Assembly (NCBI RefSeq): GCF_018860855.1
Contig: NZ_JAHKQE010000022.1
Location: forward strand, 1-64,000
Source: Amphritea atlantica
GTDB lineage: Bacteria; Pseudomonadota; Gammaproteobacteria; Pseudomonadales; Balneatricaceae
Reading direction: 5' to 3'
DNA length: 64,000 bases
Shown here in pieces: positions 25,111-34,501 of this stretch. Position 1 is the stretch's first letter. Each line of letters opens with the position of its first letter. A program made the position numbers and the translations under genes. The notes beneath the pieces were generated by a model. It saw only the letters and a program-made list of their open reading frames with translations, was not told where the DNA came from and did no database searches.

Positions 25111-26637
25111 ATGAAAACCACAGATCGTCATAAGCCTGCGCCGGAGGTCCTGATGTCGCCGGCGGAGGTCGAGCGGAACCGGCTTTTGGCCGAGATGGCC
25201 GAACAATCGACCGATATGATCTCGCGGCATAGCCCAGACGACTGGTGTTTTATCGATGTTTCCCCGGCGGTTACCCACTTGCTGGGTTACAGTGTCGATG
25301 AAATTGTCGGGATGTCGGCCTATGAGCTATATCACCCCGACGATGTTGAAAACTTTAAACGTCGCGCGCCCAGTGTGAGTTATGAGCGGGGCTTATATAC
25401 CCATACCTACCGATTTCGCTGTAAAGATGGCCATTATACTTGGCTAGAAAGCACCAGCCGCACGATTCGTGACCCGCACACCGATGAGTTAAAAGAGATC
25501 TTAGTGGTCTCGCGGGATGTGAGTCAGCGTATTAATACCGAACAAGCGAACCGCCGTTTGGCGCGAGTGCTGGAACACAGCAGTGATTTAGTCGCCTTCG
25601 TGACGCCGGATCATCGGGTCAGCCAATTAAATGAGGCCGCCAGAGATGCTTTAGGATTAGAGGTCGATGGTTCTGATCTGCCCTTAAATCGACTCTTTAC
25701 TCCCGATAGTTATGCGGTGTTACAGCAGCAAGCTTTGCCGCAAGCGCGGGATCAGGGCAGTTGGCGAGGTGAGGCGCAGATGTTTAGTCGGCGACAGCAG
25801 CGGGCGATTCCCGTCATGTTAGAGGTGCTGGCACATCGCACACTGGATAACCAACTGGAATATTTCTCTACCGTCGCGCGCGATATGACGGCAATTAAAC
25901 AGGCCGAAGCCAAACAGCAGCAGTATCAGCAAGAGATCGATCATGCTGCACGACTGATTACCATGGGTGAGATGGCCACAGGACTGGCTCATGAGATAAA
26001 CCAGCCCTTAACCGCGGTGGTTAATTACGTGCGCGGGATTCAGCGACGTTTGCAGACGGATCGAGAATCCGCCTTGGAGGCGATTGCACAACCACTGGAG
26101 AAAATCGCCAATACTGCGCTGAGGGCCGGTGAGATTGTCCGGCAGATGATGGACTTTACCCGCAAAAGCGAACCTGAGCGGGAGTTACTGTCGCTTACTA
26201 CCTTAGTGAATGATCTGATTGGTTTTTGCGCCAGCGCGGCGAAACGGCACCATGTGCTGCTGGAAAATAACCTATCGGTGGTGCTCCCCGAGGTCTATGC
26301 CGATCGGATCCAGTTGGAACAGATACTGCTTAATCTGCTGCTCAATGGTATCGAAGCCTGCCACCGTGAAGATCATCAGTCACCGCTGAAGGTGTGGTTG
26401 GAGGCTTCAACGGATCAAGCGGGTCAGGTTATAATCTCGGTGCTGGATCAGGGGCCGGGTTTACCCGCCGATCCAGAACAGTTATTTGAGCAGTTTTTTA
26501 CCACCAAAGCGGATGGGCTCGGTATGGGGCTAGCGATCAGCCGAACCCTGATCGAGCGTCATGGTGGCCAGCTACAAGCGGAAAACCGTCCGGCGGGTGG
26601 CGCTAAATTTAGTTTTACACTGCCTACCGCCGAGTAG
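25111..26637 (+). CDS. Soluble PAS-PAS sensor histidine kinase (FixL-like)
   Basis: A 508-residue kinase without membrane segments. PAS 1 spans about 25-140 (GYSVDEIVGMSAYELYHPDD, ending in a PAC segment VSRDVSQR). PAS 2 spans about 148-262. The dimerisation domain carries phospho-acceptor His 294 in GEMATGLAHEINQPL, a HisKA type common to FixL/TtrS/DctB kinases. The ATPase domain shows LLNLLLNGIEAC (N box), DQGPGLP and GLGMGLAISRTLIERHGG (G boxes). Whether a PAS binds haem or flavin cannot be told. The paired regulator follows after 39 bases. Confidence 0.88.
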   Translation: MKTTDRHKPAPEVLMSPAEVERNRLLAEMAEQSTDMISRHSPDDWCFIDVSPAVTHLLGYSVDEIVGMSAYELYHPDDVENFKRRAPSVSYERGLYTHTYRFRCKDGHYTWLESTSRTIRDPHTDELKEILVVSRDVSQRINTEQANRRLARVLEHSSDLVAFVTPDHRVSQLNEAARDALGLEVDGSDLPLNRLFTPDSYAVLQQQALPQARDQGSWRGEAQMFSRRQQRAIPVMLEVLAHRTLDNQLEYFSTVARDMTAIKQAEAKQQQYQQEIDHAARLITMGEMATGLAHEINQPLTAVVNYVRGIQRRLQTDRESALEAIAQPLEKIANTALRAGEIVRQMMDFTRKSEPERELLSLTTLVNDLIGFCASAAKRHHVLLENNLSVVLPEVYADRIQLEQILLNLLLNGIEACHREDHQSPLKVWLEASTDQAGQVIISVLDQGPGLPADPEQLFEQFFTTKADGLGMGLAISRTLIERHGGQLQAENRPAGGAKFSFTLPTAE

Positions 26638-26676
26638 AATCCCGTCACAATATGATTAATTGATGATAAGAGCAAT

Positions 26677-27303
26677 ATGGTTAAACAGACGGTATATGTA
26701 GTAGATGATGATGTCGATGTGCGAGATTCACTGCAATGGTTACTCGAATCTGTCGGGCTGACGGTCGCCGCGTTTGATAATGCCCAAGCGTTTTTAGATA
26801 GCTTTGTGCCCGGCACCAGTGGTTGTATTGTCATGGATGTGCGGATGCCGGGCTTGAGCGGTATCAGTGCGCAGAAGCAACTGCCTGATTATCAGGTCGA
26901 TCTTCCCCTCATTATGATCTCGGGTCACGGCAGCGTGAATATGGCTGTTACCGCCATGACCCAAGGGGCCCGCACCTTTATCGAAAAACCCTTTAATGAT
27001 CAGTTATTACTCGATCATGTGCAGCAAGCCTTGGCGCAGGATCTCGCCCAGCGCAGCAGCCAACAGAAACGCCAAGCGGTACAGCAGCATTATGCGGCGT
27101 TGACCAAGCGTGAGCGGCAGGTGTTCGAACAGGTCGCTCAAGGGTTGGGTAATCAGGATATTGCCGATGTGTTAGGTATTAGCCGTAAAACCGTTGAGGG
27201 TCATCGGGCAAACCTGATGAGTAAGATGGCAGCACAATCACTGTCGGAACTCATTCAGATGGCGATCAGTCTTGGTTTGATGAGTGGCTATGCCGATCAG
27301 TAA
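26677..27303 (+). CDS. FixJ/NarL-type response regulator
   Basis: A 208-residue regulator. The receiver domain has the acidic pocket VVDDDVD (9-14), phospho-acceptor Asp 54 (VMDVRMPG), switch residues in ISGHG and Lys 104 (IEKPF). A coiled linker leads to a LuxR/NarL helix-turn-helix: LTKRERQVFEQVAQGLGNQ, then IADVLGISRKTVEGHRANL. AAGAG precedes the ATG. It is the cognate partner of the upstream FixL-like kinase. Its targets are unknown; the neighbouring phaJ and malonyl-CoA genes are candidates. Confidence 0.9.
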   Translation: MVKQTVYVVDDDVDVRDSLQWLLESVGLTVAAFDNAQAFLDSFVPGTSGCIVMDVRMPGLSGISAQKQLPDYQVDLPLIMISGHGSVNMAVTAMTQGARTFIEKPFNDQLLLDHVQQALAQDLAQRSSQQKRQAVQQHYAALTKRERQVFEQVAQGLGNQDIADVLGISRKTVEGHRANLMSKMAAQSLSELIQMAISLGLMSGYADQ

Positions 27304-27381
27304 CCCTTACCTCTAAAGTTTAGAACTAAAGGCTTAACGTTAGCGGCTGATGGTTAGGTCGCTACAATTAAACACGAGTTA

Positions 27382-28260
27382 TTAAGGGCGAGGCATTTCG
27401 TCATCTTCTGACTCTCGCATCGCTTGAGCATATTCCCAGCCATGTATCGCTTGCTTACGTTCAGCTCCCCAGCGGTAGTGACCGCTTTCGCCACTTTCAC
27501 GGATGACCCGATGGCAAGGGATGAGATAACCGATATTGTTTGCCCCCACCGCACTGCCAACGGCCCGTTGTGCTTTCGGCGATCCGGTCGCAGCAGCCAA
27601 TTGCGAGTATGAATAAAACTGCCCGGAACGGGTATTTAATAATGCTTCCCATACCTTAATTTGAAAGTTAGTACCCCGTAACAGCAGATGCAGTTTTTGC
27701 GGTTGTGGGCGGGAGGGAAAGATCCTCTTTAATAGCGCTTCAGCGCCCGGGTTGTCCTGCAGCATAACGGCGTTGGGCCATTGTTGACAGAGCTCGGCAT
27801 GGCGCTCGGTGTCATCATCGAGAAATGCTAGATAGCATAAGCCTCGCTGGGTCCAGCCGAGCAGTGCCAACCCAAAAGGCGAATGAGCCACACCGTAACG
27901 CAGCTCAACCCCGGCACCACCGGCTTTAATCTCACCGGGAGTTAGCGCTTCGCAGCTGATCATCAGGTCATGCAAGCGGCTACCGCCGGATAAGCCCGCG
28001 GCGTAAGCGGCGGTCAGGCTATCGGCGGAGTTTTTCAGTGATTGCAGGGCGTGCTCTTTGGTCAGGTATTGCAGAAAGCGTTTGGGGGAGATGCCCGCCC
28101 ACGCACTGAACACCCGCTGTAGGTGATATTCGCTTAAGTCCACCGCTGCTGCGACCTCGGCCAATGATGGCTGATGCTTGGCATGCTGGCGGATATAGCG
28201 AATGGCCGCCGCAATGGTCTCATAGGTGTGGCTATTATCTGTAGACTCGGGATTAGACAT
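27382..28260 (-). CDS. Ada-like AraC regulator fused to O6-methylguanine-DNA methyltransferase, no N-terminal zinc domain
   Basis: A 292-residue two-domain protein. Residues about 12-108 form an AraC-type helix-turn-helix region (SLAEVAAAVDLSEYHLQRVFSAW, GISPKRFLQYLT). The C-terminal half is an O6-alkylguanine transferase with acceptor Cys in IPCHRV (Cys 249 from the chosen start) and an FQIKVWEAL segment. E. coli Ada has an additional N-terminal Cys4 zinc domain that senses methyl-phosphotriesters; it is absent here, so how this regulator would be activated is unclear. The open frame begins at a TTG (28266); ATG 28260 has GAGG nine bases upstream. It overlaps the end of the next DMT transporter gene by 8 bases. 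Confidence 0.85.
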   Translation of the reverse strand: MSNPESTDNSHTYETIAAAIRYIRQHAKHQPSLAEVAAAVDLSEYHLQRVFSAWAGISPKRFLQYLTKEHALQSLKNSADSLTAAYAAGLSGGSRLHDLMISCEALTPGEIKAGGAGVELRYGVAHSPFGLALLGWTQRGLCYLAFLDDDTERHAELCQQWPNAVMLQDNPGAEALLKRIFPSRPQPQKLHLLLRGTNFQIKVWEALLNTRSGQFYSYSQLAAATGSPKAQRAVGSAVGANNIGYLIPCHRVIRESGESGHYRWGAERKQAIHGWEYAQAMRESEDDEMPRP

Positions 28261-29146
28261 CGGCAAGTCGCCTCTTGCGCAGTAGTGTCAGTGGATTAAA
28301 GTGAGTTACCAAGGCAACGCCACTGAGCACAATCATAGCCCCAATAATGGTGTGCCAACCGATCTGTTCATCGAGAAACAGGTGGCCCCACAAAACACCG
28401 AACACCGGCACTAGAAAGATAACGGTGATAGCCGACGATGCGCCGATATCGGTGATCAGCCTGAAGTACAACAGGTAAGCGCAGCCGGTGCAGAAAATCC
28501 CTAATAGTAACACCGAGCCGATAACCGTTGGATTATCGGTTGTTTGCGCCGGAAAAAAAGGTAACAGAGGGATTAAAAGCAAGCTGGCGGCCCACATACT
28601 GCCGTGAGCATTGGTAAAAGGCTCAACATGATCAGCCCCCTGTGCATAACAGCTAGCGATGCCATAACTCAACGCAGCAACCAGTCCGGCGATGACTGCT
28701 ACGCCTGAGCCGGGTTGAAGCAGTATGGGATCGAAGCCTAACAAGATGGCGACGCCTATAATACCGGCGAGTAATCCGATCAGGGTTGTGAGCGTTATCG
28801 GTTTACGAAAGCGTAATGCGATCAATAGGTTGCCCCAGATTGGCGCGGTGGCGTTGAGTATCGACAATAACGAGGCCGACAGTGTTTGAGCGGCAAACCC
28901 GAGTAGCAGAAAAGGCATGGCGGTGTTAAACCAGCCAAGCATGGCAAAATGTTTCCAGTGTTGTCGTAATGGCAAACGGCGGCGTAATAATAAGGCAATG
29001 CCTAAGAGAAACAGCGCCGCCAGTAGCAACCGCAGTTCAATCATGATTGCTGGCCCGATCACCGGTGATGCAATCCGCATAAATAGAAAAGATCCGCCCC
29101 AGAGAGCAGCTAGCAGCAGAAGCTGTATTAGGTTTTTAAACTTCAT
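28253..29146 (-). CDS. EamA/DMT family transporter
   Basis: A 297-residue polytopic membrane protein with two EamA repeats, about ten hydrophobic helices. The first repeat begins LLLAALWGGSFLFMRIA, a typical EamA start, and the second begins with LVAALSYGIASCYAQG. The C-terminal end is short and basic (LLRKRRLADV). The exported compound cannot be predicted. It is cotranscribed with the Ada-like gene downstream of it (8-base overlap). Confidence 0.85.
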   Translation of the reverse strand: MKFKNLIQLLLLAALWGGSFLFMRIASPVIGPAIMIELRLLLAALFLLGIALLLRRRLPLRQHWKHFAMLGWFNTAMPFLLLGFAAQTLSASLLSILNATAPIWGNLLIALRFRKPITLTTLIGLLAGIIGVAILLGFDPILLQPGSGVAVIAGLVAALSYGIASCYAQGADHVEPFTNAHGSMWAASLLLIPLLPFFPAQTTDNPTVIGSVLLLGIFCTGCAYLLYFRLITDIGASSAITVIFLVPVFGVLWGHLFLDEQIGWHTIIGAMIVLSGVALVTHFNPLTLLRKRRLADV

Positions 29147-29344
29147 CGGCTTTATCCATGTAAACCAATAACGGTGTTGATCGCTAGCAGCGTATGACGC
29201 TGAATGTGGCTGAAGTAGGTGTTTTATTAATGTCTTTATAGCCCGTTATGCCTGTAGCGATGAGCTTAGCCAGGACAGTGTCGGCGATTTATCTGTTTAA
29301 CGCTACCCGATTGTTGCGATGAGTAGCTTGCTTTAGGTTGGCCG

Positions 29345-30487
29345 TTAGTCGTCGAGAAAAAGCTCAAGCAGATCATTCAAAAACAGCCGTCCTTGAGGAG
29401 AGGGCGCCAGCCGTTCCGTTTCGTTTAGTAGCAAGCTTCGCTGGTGTGCTTGTTGCAGCATGGGGGCGATGGTGTCCAGCGTTAGGCCGGTGCGCTGGTT
29501 AAACAGAGCGGTTTCAACGCCATCGGTTAGCCGTAACGCATTCATCATAAACTCGAAGGGCCGCTCTTCAAGGCTGATATCCTGCTCGCCGGAGAGCGGG
29601 TTCAAGGCATTCATATAAGCTTTCGGCTGGCGTTGCTTCCAACGGCGAGTAATGCGGTTTTGTGCCGACCAGCTGATTTTGCCATGGGCGCCAGCACCGA
29701 TGCCGAGGTAATCACCAAATTGCCAGTAATTCATATTATGGCGCGACTGTCGGTTCGGCTGACTGTAAGCGGAGATCTCGTATTGGTGGTAACCGTGTAG
29801 CTGTAGCAGCGCTTGGCCCTGTTCCTGTATGGCCCAGAGGGCTTCATCTTCAGGCAGATTTGGTGGCTTGCTGAAAAACTCGGTATTGGGCTCGATCGTC
29901 AGTTGATACCAAGAGAGATGGGTTGGCTGTAGATCGATCGCCTGCTGTAGGTCGGCCAGTGCCGCTTCGGGTGTTTGCTGTGGCAAACCATGCATCAGAT
30001 CGAGATTGAAATTATCAAAGCCGATCTCCCGAGCTTTGCTGGCGGCGAGAATGGCATCTTGGCTGTTATGGATGCGCCCTAGCTGTTGCAAGCGAGCGCT
30101 ATCAAAGCTCTGTACACCGATGGATAAGCGGTTGACGCCAGCGGCTCGAAAGCCAGCAAAACGTTCCTGCTCGAAGGTGCCGGGGTTGGCTTCCATCGTG
30201 ATTTCGGCATTGGCCGCGAGGGGCGTGCGTGCAGCAATGCCGCTAAGGATCTGTTGAATCCCAGCAGCATTAAATAGGCTGGGGGTGCCGCCGCCGATAA
30301 AGATGGTTTCGATCTCTCGCCCTTGCACACCAGGGAGTTCTTGATCGAGATCCCGCATCAATGCATCGATGTAGCGTTGCTGCGGGATTTCGCCGGTTAC
30401 CGCGTGGGAGTTGAAGTCACAATAGGGACATTTGCGCACACACCAAGGAATATGGATGTAGAGCGATAGCGGCGGCAGGCTGAGCAT
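29345..30487 (-). CDS. hemW: Radical SAM family haem chaperone HemW
   Basis: A 380-residue protein. The radical-SAM cluster motif is CVRKCPYC (Cys 16, 20, 23), after IHIPW, exactly as in HemW. GGGTPS, MEANPGTFE and SIGVQSFD are family motifs. HemW was long annotated as oxygen-independent coproporphyrinogen III oxidase but acts as a haem chaperone for respiratory enzymes. It starts one base after the rdgB stop, so the two are cotranscribed. An upstream 198-base gap (29147-29344) separates its stop from the EamA gene and holds only a small CAGCGT ATG ACGCTG hairpin (29188-29202). Confidence 0.92.
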   Translation of the reverse strand: MLSLPPLSLYIHIPWCVRKCPYCDFNSHAVTGEIPQQRYIDALMRDLDQELPGVQGREIETIFIGGGTPSLFNAAGIQQILSGIAARTPLAANAEITMEANPGTFEQERFAGFRAAGVNRLSIGVQSFDSARLQQLGRIHNSQDAILAASKAREIGFDNFNLDLMHGLPQQTPEAALADLQQAIDLQPTHLSWYQLTIEPNTEFFSKPPNLPEDEALWAIQEQGQALLQLHGYHQYEISAYSQPNRQSRHNMNYWQFGDYLGIGAGAHGKISWSAQNRITRRWKQRQPKAYMNALNPLSGEQDISLEERPFEFMMNALRLTDGVETALFNQRTGLTLDTIAPMLQQAHQRSLLLNETERLAPSPQGRLFLNDLLELFLDD

Positions 30488-30488
30488 C

Positions 30489-31088
30489 TTAAAGGTAGGC
30501 CGGGATTAACTGGATAAGCTGTTGTACGGCTTGTCCTCGGTGACTAATTTTATTTTTCTGCTCAGGGGGCAACTGAGCCGAAGCGATATCCAGCCCAGGG
30601 ACTAAAAATAGAGGGTCGTAGCCGAAGCCATTATCACCCTGAGGCAGCGGCAGGATTTGCCCCTCCCAGCTTCCCTGGCAGATGAGCGGAGTGGGGTCTT
30701 CCGCATGGCGCATAAACACGAGGACACAGCGAAACCGGGCGCTACGCTGCTCGGGTGAAGTGCCCTCTAATAGCTGTAATAGCTTTTGATTATTCTTGGC
30801 ATCGGTTGCGCCAGCACCGGCGAAGCGGGCGGAATAGATGCCCGGTGCGCCGTTTAATGCATCGACTTCGAGCCCCGAATCGTCAGCTAGTGCCGGTAGT
30901 CCGGTTAGCTGACAGGCGTGACGGGCTTTAATAATGGCGTTTTCAACAAAGCTGAGGCCGGTTTCGTCGGCATCCGGCACATTGAACTGTGACTGAGGGA
31001 CGACTTCAACCCCCAGATCGCCCAATACCTGATTAAACTCTTTCAGTTTGCCTTTATTGCCACTGGCAAGAACGATTTGACGGGTCAT
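30489..31088 (-). CDS. rdgB: Non-canonical purine NTP pyrophosphatase (ITPase)
   Basis: A 199-residue nucleotide pyrophosphatase that removes dITP, XTP and related bases from the pool. The N-terminal LASGNKGKLKEF is the phosphate-binding start. PALADDSGLEVDAL and GFGYDPLF are the family's catalytic and substrate motifs, and a SHRGQA segment closes the protein. The open frame extends to 31154, but the ATG at 31088 (MTRQIVLASG) has AAAGG upstream and the usual length. Confidence 0.94.
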   Translation of the reverse strand: MTRQIVLASGNKGKLKEFNQVLGDLGVEVVPQSQFNVPDADETGLSFVENAIIKARHACQLTGLPALADDSGLEVDALNGAPGIYSARFAGAGATDAKNNQKLLQLLEGTSPEQRSARFRCVLVFMRHAEDPTPLICQGSWEGQILPLPQGDNGFGYDPLFLVPGLDIASAQLPPEQKNKISHRGQAVQQLIQLIPAYL

Positions 31089-31128
31089 GGAAAACCTTTT
31101 ATTTAGACGCGTTAAGTGAGCCGACGGC

Positions 31129-31608
31129 TTAGTCGATATAAAAGCGTTGCTCAAATTTGATGCTGTAAGCGGGCAGATTAGGATCTGGCTGCACTTTCAG
31201 GTCAAATCGCAGTACCTGATCATCAGTAAAGACAAACTCACCGATATAGTACAGCGCGCCGGTTTCTTTGATCGTTTGAAAATTCAGTGTCTGCTTTTGT
31301 GAGGTCAGACTGATCACATCGCCAGCGACTACCGCTGTTACCGGCTTGGTGCTGCCATCCGCTTGTTTTTGCAGCACAGAGATATTCAATAAGCCCTTGG
31401 TTTTACTGCGCTGGATACCATAGGACGCAGCGACATCAGGCTGGATAAAGCTGCTGTTAAAGGCGTTATAGTGAATCATATAGTCGCCATGGGTGACCAT
31501 CTGCTCGGCACTGGCGGTGCTGCTCATCGTGGTGCTTAATAGCGCCGCCATCATAATCAGAGCGGCTGATAGCTTGGTAAAAATTCTGTGATTGAAGCGT
31601 TGTTGCAT
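31129..31608 (-). CDS. DUF4426 domain secreted protein
   Basis: A 159-residue protein with a signal peptide (basic start, then LSAALIMMAALLSTTMSSTASA, cleavage about residue 34). The mature part is a single beta-rich DUF4426 domain (MVTHGDYMIHYNAFNSSF at its start). It is probably periplasmic, with no known function. It is conserved next to metW in pseudomonads and relatives. ATG 31608 is preferred to 31614 because GGGAG then sits at a normal distance. Confidence 0.85.
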   Translation of the reverse strand: MQQRFNHRIFTKLSAALIMMAALLSTTMSSTASAEQMVTHGDYMIHYNAFNSSFIQPDVAASYGIQRSKTKGLLNISVLQKQADGSTKPVTAVVAGDVISLTSQKQTLNFQTIKETGALYYIGEFVFTDDQVLRFDLKVQPDPNLPAYSIKFEQRFYID

Positions 31609-31619
31609 TGTCATTCTCC

Positions 31620-32210
31620 CTAGCGGGTGATCCGGTAAATGGCGACTTCGCCCAGCATGTTGGGCCAGAGGCGGATCGACCAGTGATGTTTATGTTGATT
31701 ATCCACAACGGTGCGGTCAAGGATATGGACGTTTCGTTCGACGCACAGTTGTTCAAAATCTTTAAAGGTACAGAAATGGATATTGGGCGTGTTGTACCAA
31801 GTATAGGGCAGGAACTTCGAAACCGGCATTCTGCCGCGAAATGCCAGATAGCCCCGGGCGCGCCAATGGCCAAAGTTAGGAAAGGTGACGATGCACTCTT
31901 TACCGATTCGGAGCATTTCATCGACAATCTGATCCGGACGGGTCATCACCTGTAGCGCTTGGGTCATAATGACGGTGTCAAAGCTATGGTCATCGATACT
32001 GGCAAGGCCGTCATCGATATTGATCTCGATAACATTGACCCCTTTTTCGAGGCAGGCGGTGATGTTGTCGTGGTCCACTTCCACGCCATAGCCGCGCGTT
32101 TGTTTCTGCTGGTGCAGATAGGACAGCAGTTCACCGTCACCACAGCCAAGATCGAGCACTTTACTGCCGGGTTTTACCCACTCTTGAATAATTTCCAGAT
32201 CAGCGCGCAT
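31620..32210 (-). CDS. metW: Methionine biosynthesis protein MetW
   Basis: A 196-residue methyltransferase-fold protein. VLDLGCGDGELL is the SAM-binding motif I. MetW accompanies MetX in proteobacteria and is needed for, or stimulates, its acyltransferase activity. The start codon overlaps the metX stop by one base, so they are translationally coupled. Confidence 0.93.
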   Translation of the reverse strand: MRADLEIIQEWVKPGSKVLDLGCGDGELLSYLHQQKQTRGYGVEVDHDNITACLEKGVNVIEINIDDGLASIDDHSFDTVIMTQALQVMTRPDQIVDEMLRIGKECIVTFPNFGHWRARGYLAFRGRMPVSKFLPYTWYNTPNIHFCTFKDFEQLCVERNVHILDRTVVDNQHKHHWSIRLWPNMLGEVAIYRITR

Positions 32211-33376
32211 TAGTTGTTCTCCTTAGCGGTGCTGGGAATATCGTTTGCGACCTGTTTCATATAGGCGGCGTAAATATCCATATAGCGAGGGGTTGGAATC
32301 AAAAATGCATCGTGGCCGTGATCGGAGTCTACTTCGGCATAACTTACCTGTTTTTCGGCGGCTACCAGTGCATCGACAATTTCGCGCGAGCGTTGAGGAG
32401 CAAAGCGCCAGTCGGAGGTAAAGGCAATGAGCATAAATTTACACCGAGCGTTGTGGACGGCTGCGGCCAGATCATCACCATAATCAGCGGCGGGATCGAA
32501 GTAATCCAGCGCCTTAGTCATGAGCAGATAAGTATTAGCGTCAAACGCGGTGGAGAAACGCTCACCCTGATAATGCAGATAGGTTTCCACTTCAAACTGA
32601 GGGTTAAAATCGTAGCTGAGTTTACCCTCTCTCAGTTCCCGGCCAAATTTTTCTCGCATGCCATCATCGGACAGATAGGTGATGTGTCCGAGCATGCGCG
32701 CCAGCATTAGGCCGGTTTTAGGTACCTTGCCGTTTTCGTAGAAGTGCCCGTTATTAAAATCGGGATCACGGGTGATCGCTTGTCGGGCGACTTCATTAAA
32801 GGCGATATTCTGGGCGCTGAGCTTTGGTGCTGCGGCAATAATCAGGCAGTGGCGCAACCGTTCTGGGTAGTCGATTGCCCATTGGAGTGCCTGCATACCG
32901 CCGAGACTGCCGCCGACAACGGCGGCCCATTGCTGAATACCGAAGTGATTGGCGAGGCGCGCTTGGCTCTCGACCCAATCAGGAACCGTCATAATGGGAA
33001 AATCAGGGCCGAAGGGTTTGCCGGTTTCTGGGTTGATACTCTGTGGCCCAGTGGAGCCATGACAGCCGCCCAGGTTATTCAGGCCGATAACAAAAAAGGT
33101 GTTGGTATCGATCGGTTTGCCCGGTCCAATCGCCGAATCCCACCAGCCGGGCTTGGTTTCATCAGCACTGTTGTAACCGGCTAGATGTTGATTACCGGAT
33201 AGCGCATGACAGACCAAAATAGCGTTGGAGGCATCCGCATTGAGGCTGCCGTAGGTTTCGATGATGAGTTCATAGCGGTCGAGTTGGCGACCACAGGCCA
33301 GTGGTAACGGTTGGTCAAAACAGATTGTTTGCGGTGTGACGATACCGACAGAATCTTCAGGAAATGATTGAGGCAT
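32210..33376 (-). CDS. metX: Homoserine O-acyltransferase MetX
   Basis: A 388-residue alpha/beta hydrolase that acylates homoserine, the first committed step to methionine. The nucleophile Ser 157 is in [12 protein letters not shown]; the acid and His lie in the C-terminal [23 protein letters not shown] is a family signature. In genomes with the metX-metW pair the acyl donor is often succinyl-CoA rather than acetyl-CoA; that choice cannot be settled by eye. A 7-bp dyad at 33457-33476 lies in its upstream region. Confidence 0.93.
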   Translation of the reverse strand: MPQSFPEDSVGIVTPQTICFDQPLPLACGRQLDRYELIIETYGSLNADASNAILVCHALSGNQHLAGYNSADETKPGWWDSAIGPGKPIDTNTFFVIGLNNLGGCHGSTGPQSINPETGKPFGPDFPIMTVPDWVESQARLANHFGIQQWAAVVGGSLGGMQALQWAIDYPERLRHCLIIAAAPKLSAQNIAFNEVARQAITRDPDFNNGHFYENGKVPKTGLMLARMLGHITYLSDDGMREKFGRELREGKLSYDFNPQFEVETYLHYQGERFSTAFDANTYLLMTKALDYFDPAADYGDDLAAAVHNARCKFMLIAFTSDWRFAPQRSREIVDALVAAEKQVSYAEVDSDHGHDAFLIPTPRYMDIYAAYMKQVANDIPSTAKENN

Positions 33377-33456
33377 AATGTTCTCTTAACGCAGATAACT
33401 GAAAAAATGTTGCTGACAGACCCGGTCGAGCTTCACATTTCGTATAACAGCGCCTT

Positions 33457-33476
33457 GCTATCTAAGATCAGATAGC
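33457..33476. promoter_or_regulatory. Inverted repeat upstream of metX
   Basis: GCTATCT (33457-33463) and AGATAGC (33470-33476) form perfect 7-bp arms around AAGATC, about 80 bases upstream of the metX start. A TATACG/TTATAC-like -10 lies nearby on the leftward strand (33442-33448), so the dyad would fall near the -35 region. It also lies just past the DUF167 stop and could be a terminator stem, but no T run follows on the leftward strand. Confidence 0.4.
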
Positions 33477-33514
33477 CTGTCGGGCGGTCATTATGCAGAG
33501 ATATCAGTATCACT

Positions 33515-33808
33515 TCAGTGGTGCTCAATCGTTAGTGTTTCAGGGAATTTTTTAGGTTGTTCGATCTTTACTCGTTTCTGCCGGCCCAGCTCACCTTTGA
33601 GGATGGTGACAGAACTCTTTGCCACGCCAAACTGTTTCGCGAGAAATTTTATCAGATGGGCATTGGCTTTGCCTTCTATCGGCGGTGCCGTGATGCGTAT
33701 TTTAACACTATCATCGTGTAGGCCAACAATCGCATCATTGCTGGCTTTCGGTTGCAGGTGACAGCGAAGAATCAAGCTATCATCCTGCCAGCTATAAAAG
33801 TCTGCCAT
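33515..33808 (-). CDS. yggU: DUF167 family protein (YggU)
   Basis: A 97-residue protein of the YggU family with unknown function. [31 protein letters not shown] and the [17 protein letters not shown] segment are the family core. ATG at 33808 is preferred to the TTG at 33814: GAGG lies six to seven bases upstream, overlapping the yggT stop region. It is the last gene of the yggS-proC-yggT-yggU run. Confidence 0.9.
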   Translation of the reverse strand: MADFYSWQDDSLILRCHLQPKASNDAIVGLHDDSVKIRITAPPIEGKANAHLIKFLAKQFGVAKSSVTILKGELGRQKRVKIEQPKKFPETLTIEHH

Positions 33809-33816
33809 GACCAACC

Positions 33817-34374
33817 TCAGAGTAGGAAGTGGGTCAGGCTACTGAGCTGTGAACGGGCGATCTGGATCACGAAAAAGATCAAAATGGGTGATAGATCGAG
33901 GCCGCCCAGCGAGGGGATAACCCTACGGGCTAGGCCAAATACCGGCTCGGTCAGTTGGGTAATCAGTTGTGGTCCTGGATGGTAACTCCCCGGTGCAACC
34001 CAGCTGATAATCACGGAACCGATTACCGCATAAAAATAGATGGTTAAGATGGTGTCTAGCACGCCAACACCTGACAGCACCAACATAGCGGTGAAGTTAT
34101 CGCCAATACTCTGGCCCTTAAATAGCAGGATAGCGACCCAAGTGGCAATGTTGATAACAAATGCCAGCACCAGCGGTGACATGTCGATATTCGCTGGGCG
34201 TGGCAAGATACGATGCAACGGCGCTAATGGCACTGCCGTAATTTTAACGACAGCCTGACAAATCGGGTTGTAATAGTCGGCTTTCGCGACCTGTAGTAAA
34301 AAGCGTAGCACTACAATAAACGCATATAGCTGGCCGAACAGCTGAATGATTGAACTGAGCGGATCGGATCCCAT
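33817..34374 (-). CDS. yggT: YggT family integral membrane protein
   Basis: A 185-residue protein with two YggT repeats, each with hydrophobic helices ([14 protein letters not shown] in the first, [20 protein letters not shown] in the second) and conserved Pro/Arg segments LHRILP and [19 protein letters not shown]. Related proteins are linked to osmotic tolerance and cell division-site proteins, but the role is not settled. Cotranscribed with yggU. Confidence 0.92.
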   Translation of the reverse strand: MGSDPLSSIIQLFGQLYAFIVVLRFLLQVAKADYYNPICQAVVKITAVPLAPLHRILPRPANIDMSPLVLAFVINIATWVAILLFKGQSIGDNFTAMLVLSGVGVLDTILTIYFYAVIGSVIISWVAPGSYHPGPQLITQLTEPVFGLARRVIPSLGGLDLSPILIFFVIQIARSQLSSLTHFLL

Positions 34375-34501
34375 TGTCTCTGTTCCTGTTACCTGTATCT
34401 GGTTGAATTTTTATGGGCTCTGGGCCGTCATAAGACTGACCCAGAGTATAGAGCCTTTCCCGGTGACTATGAACCGAAGAAAGGCTTTTTATATCATCTG
34501 G

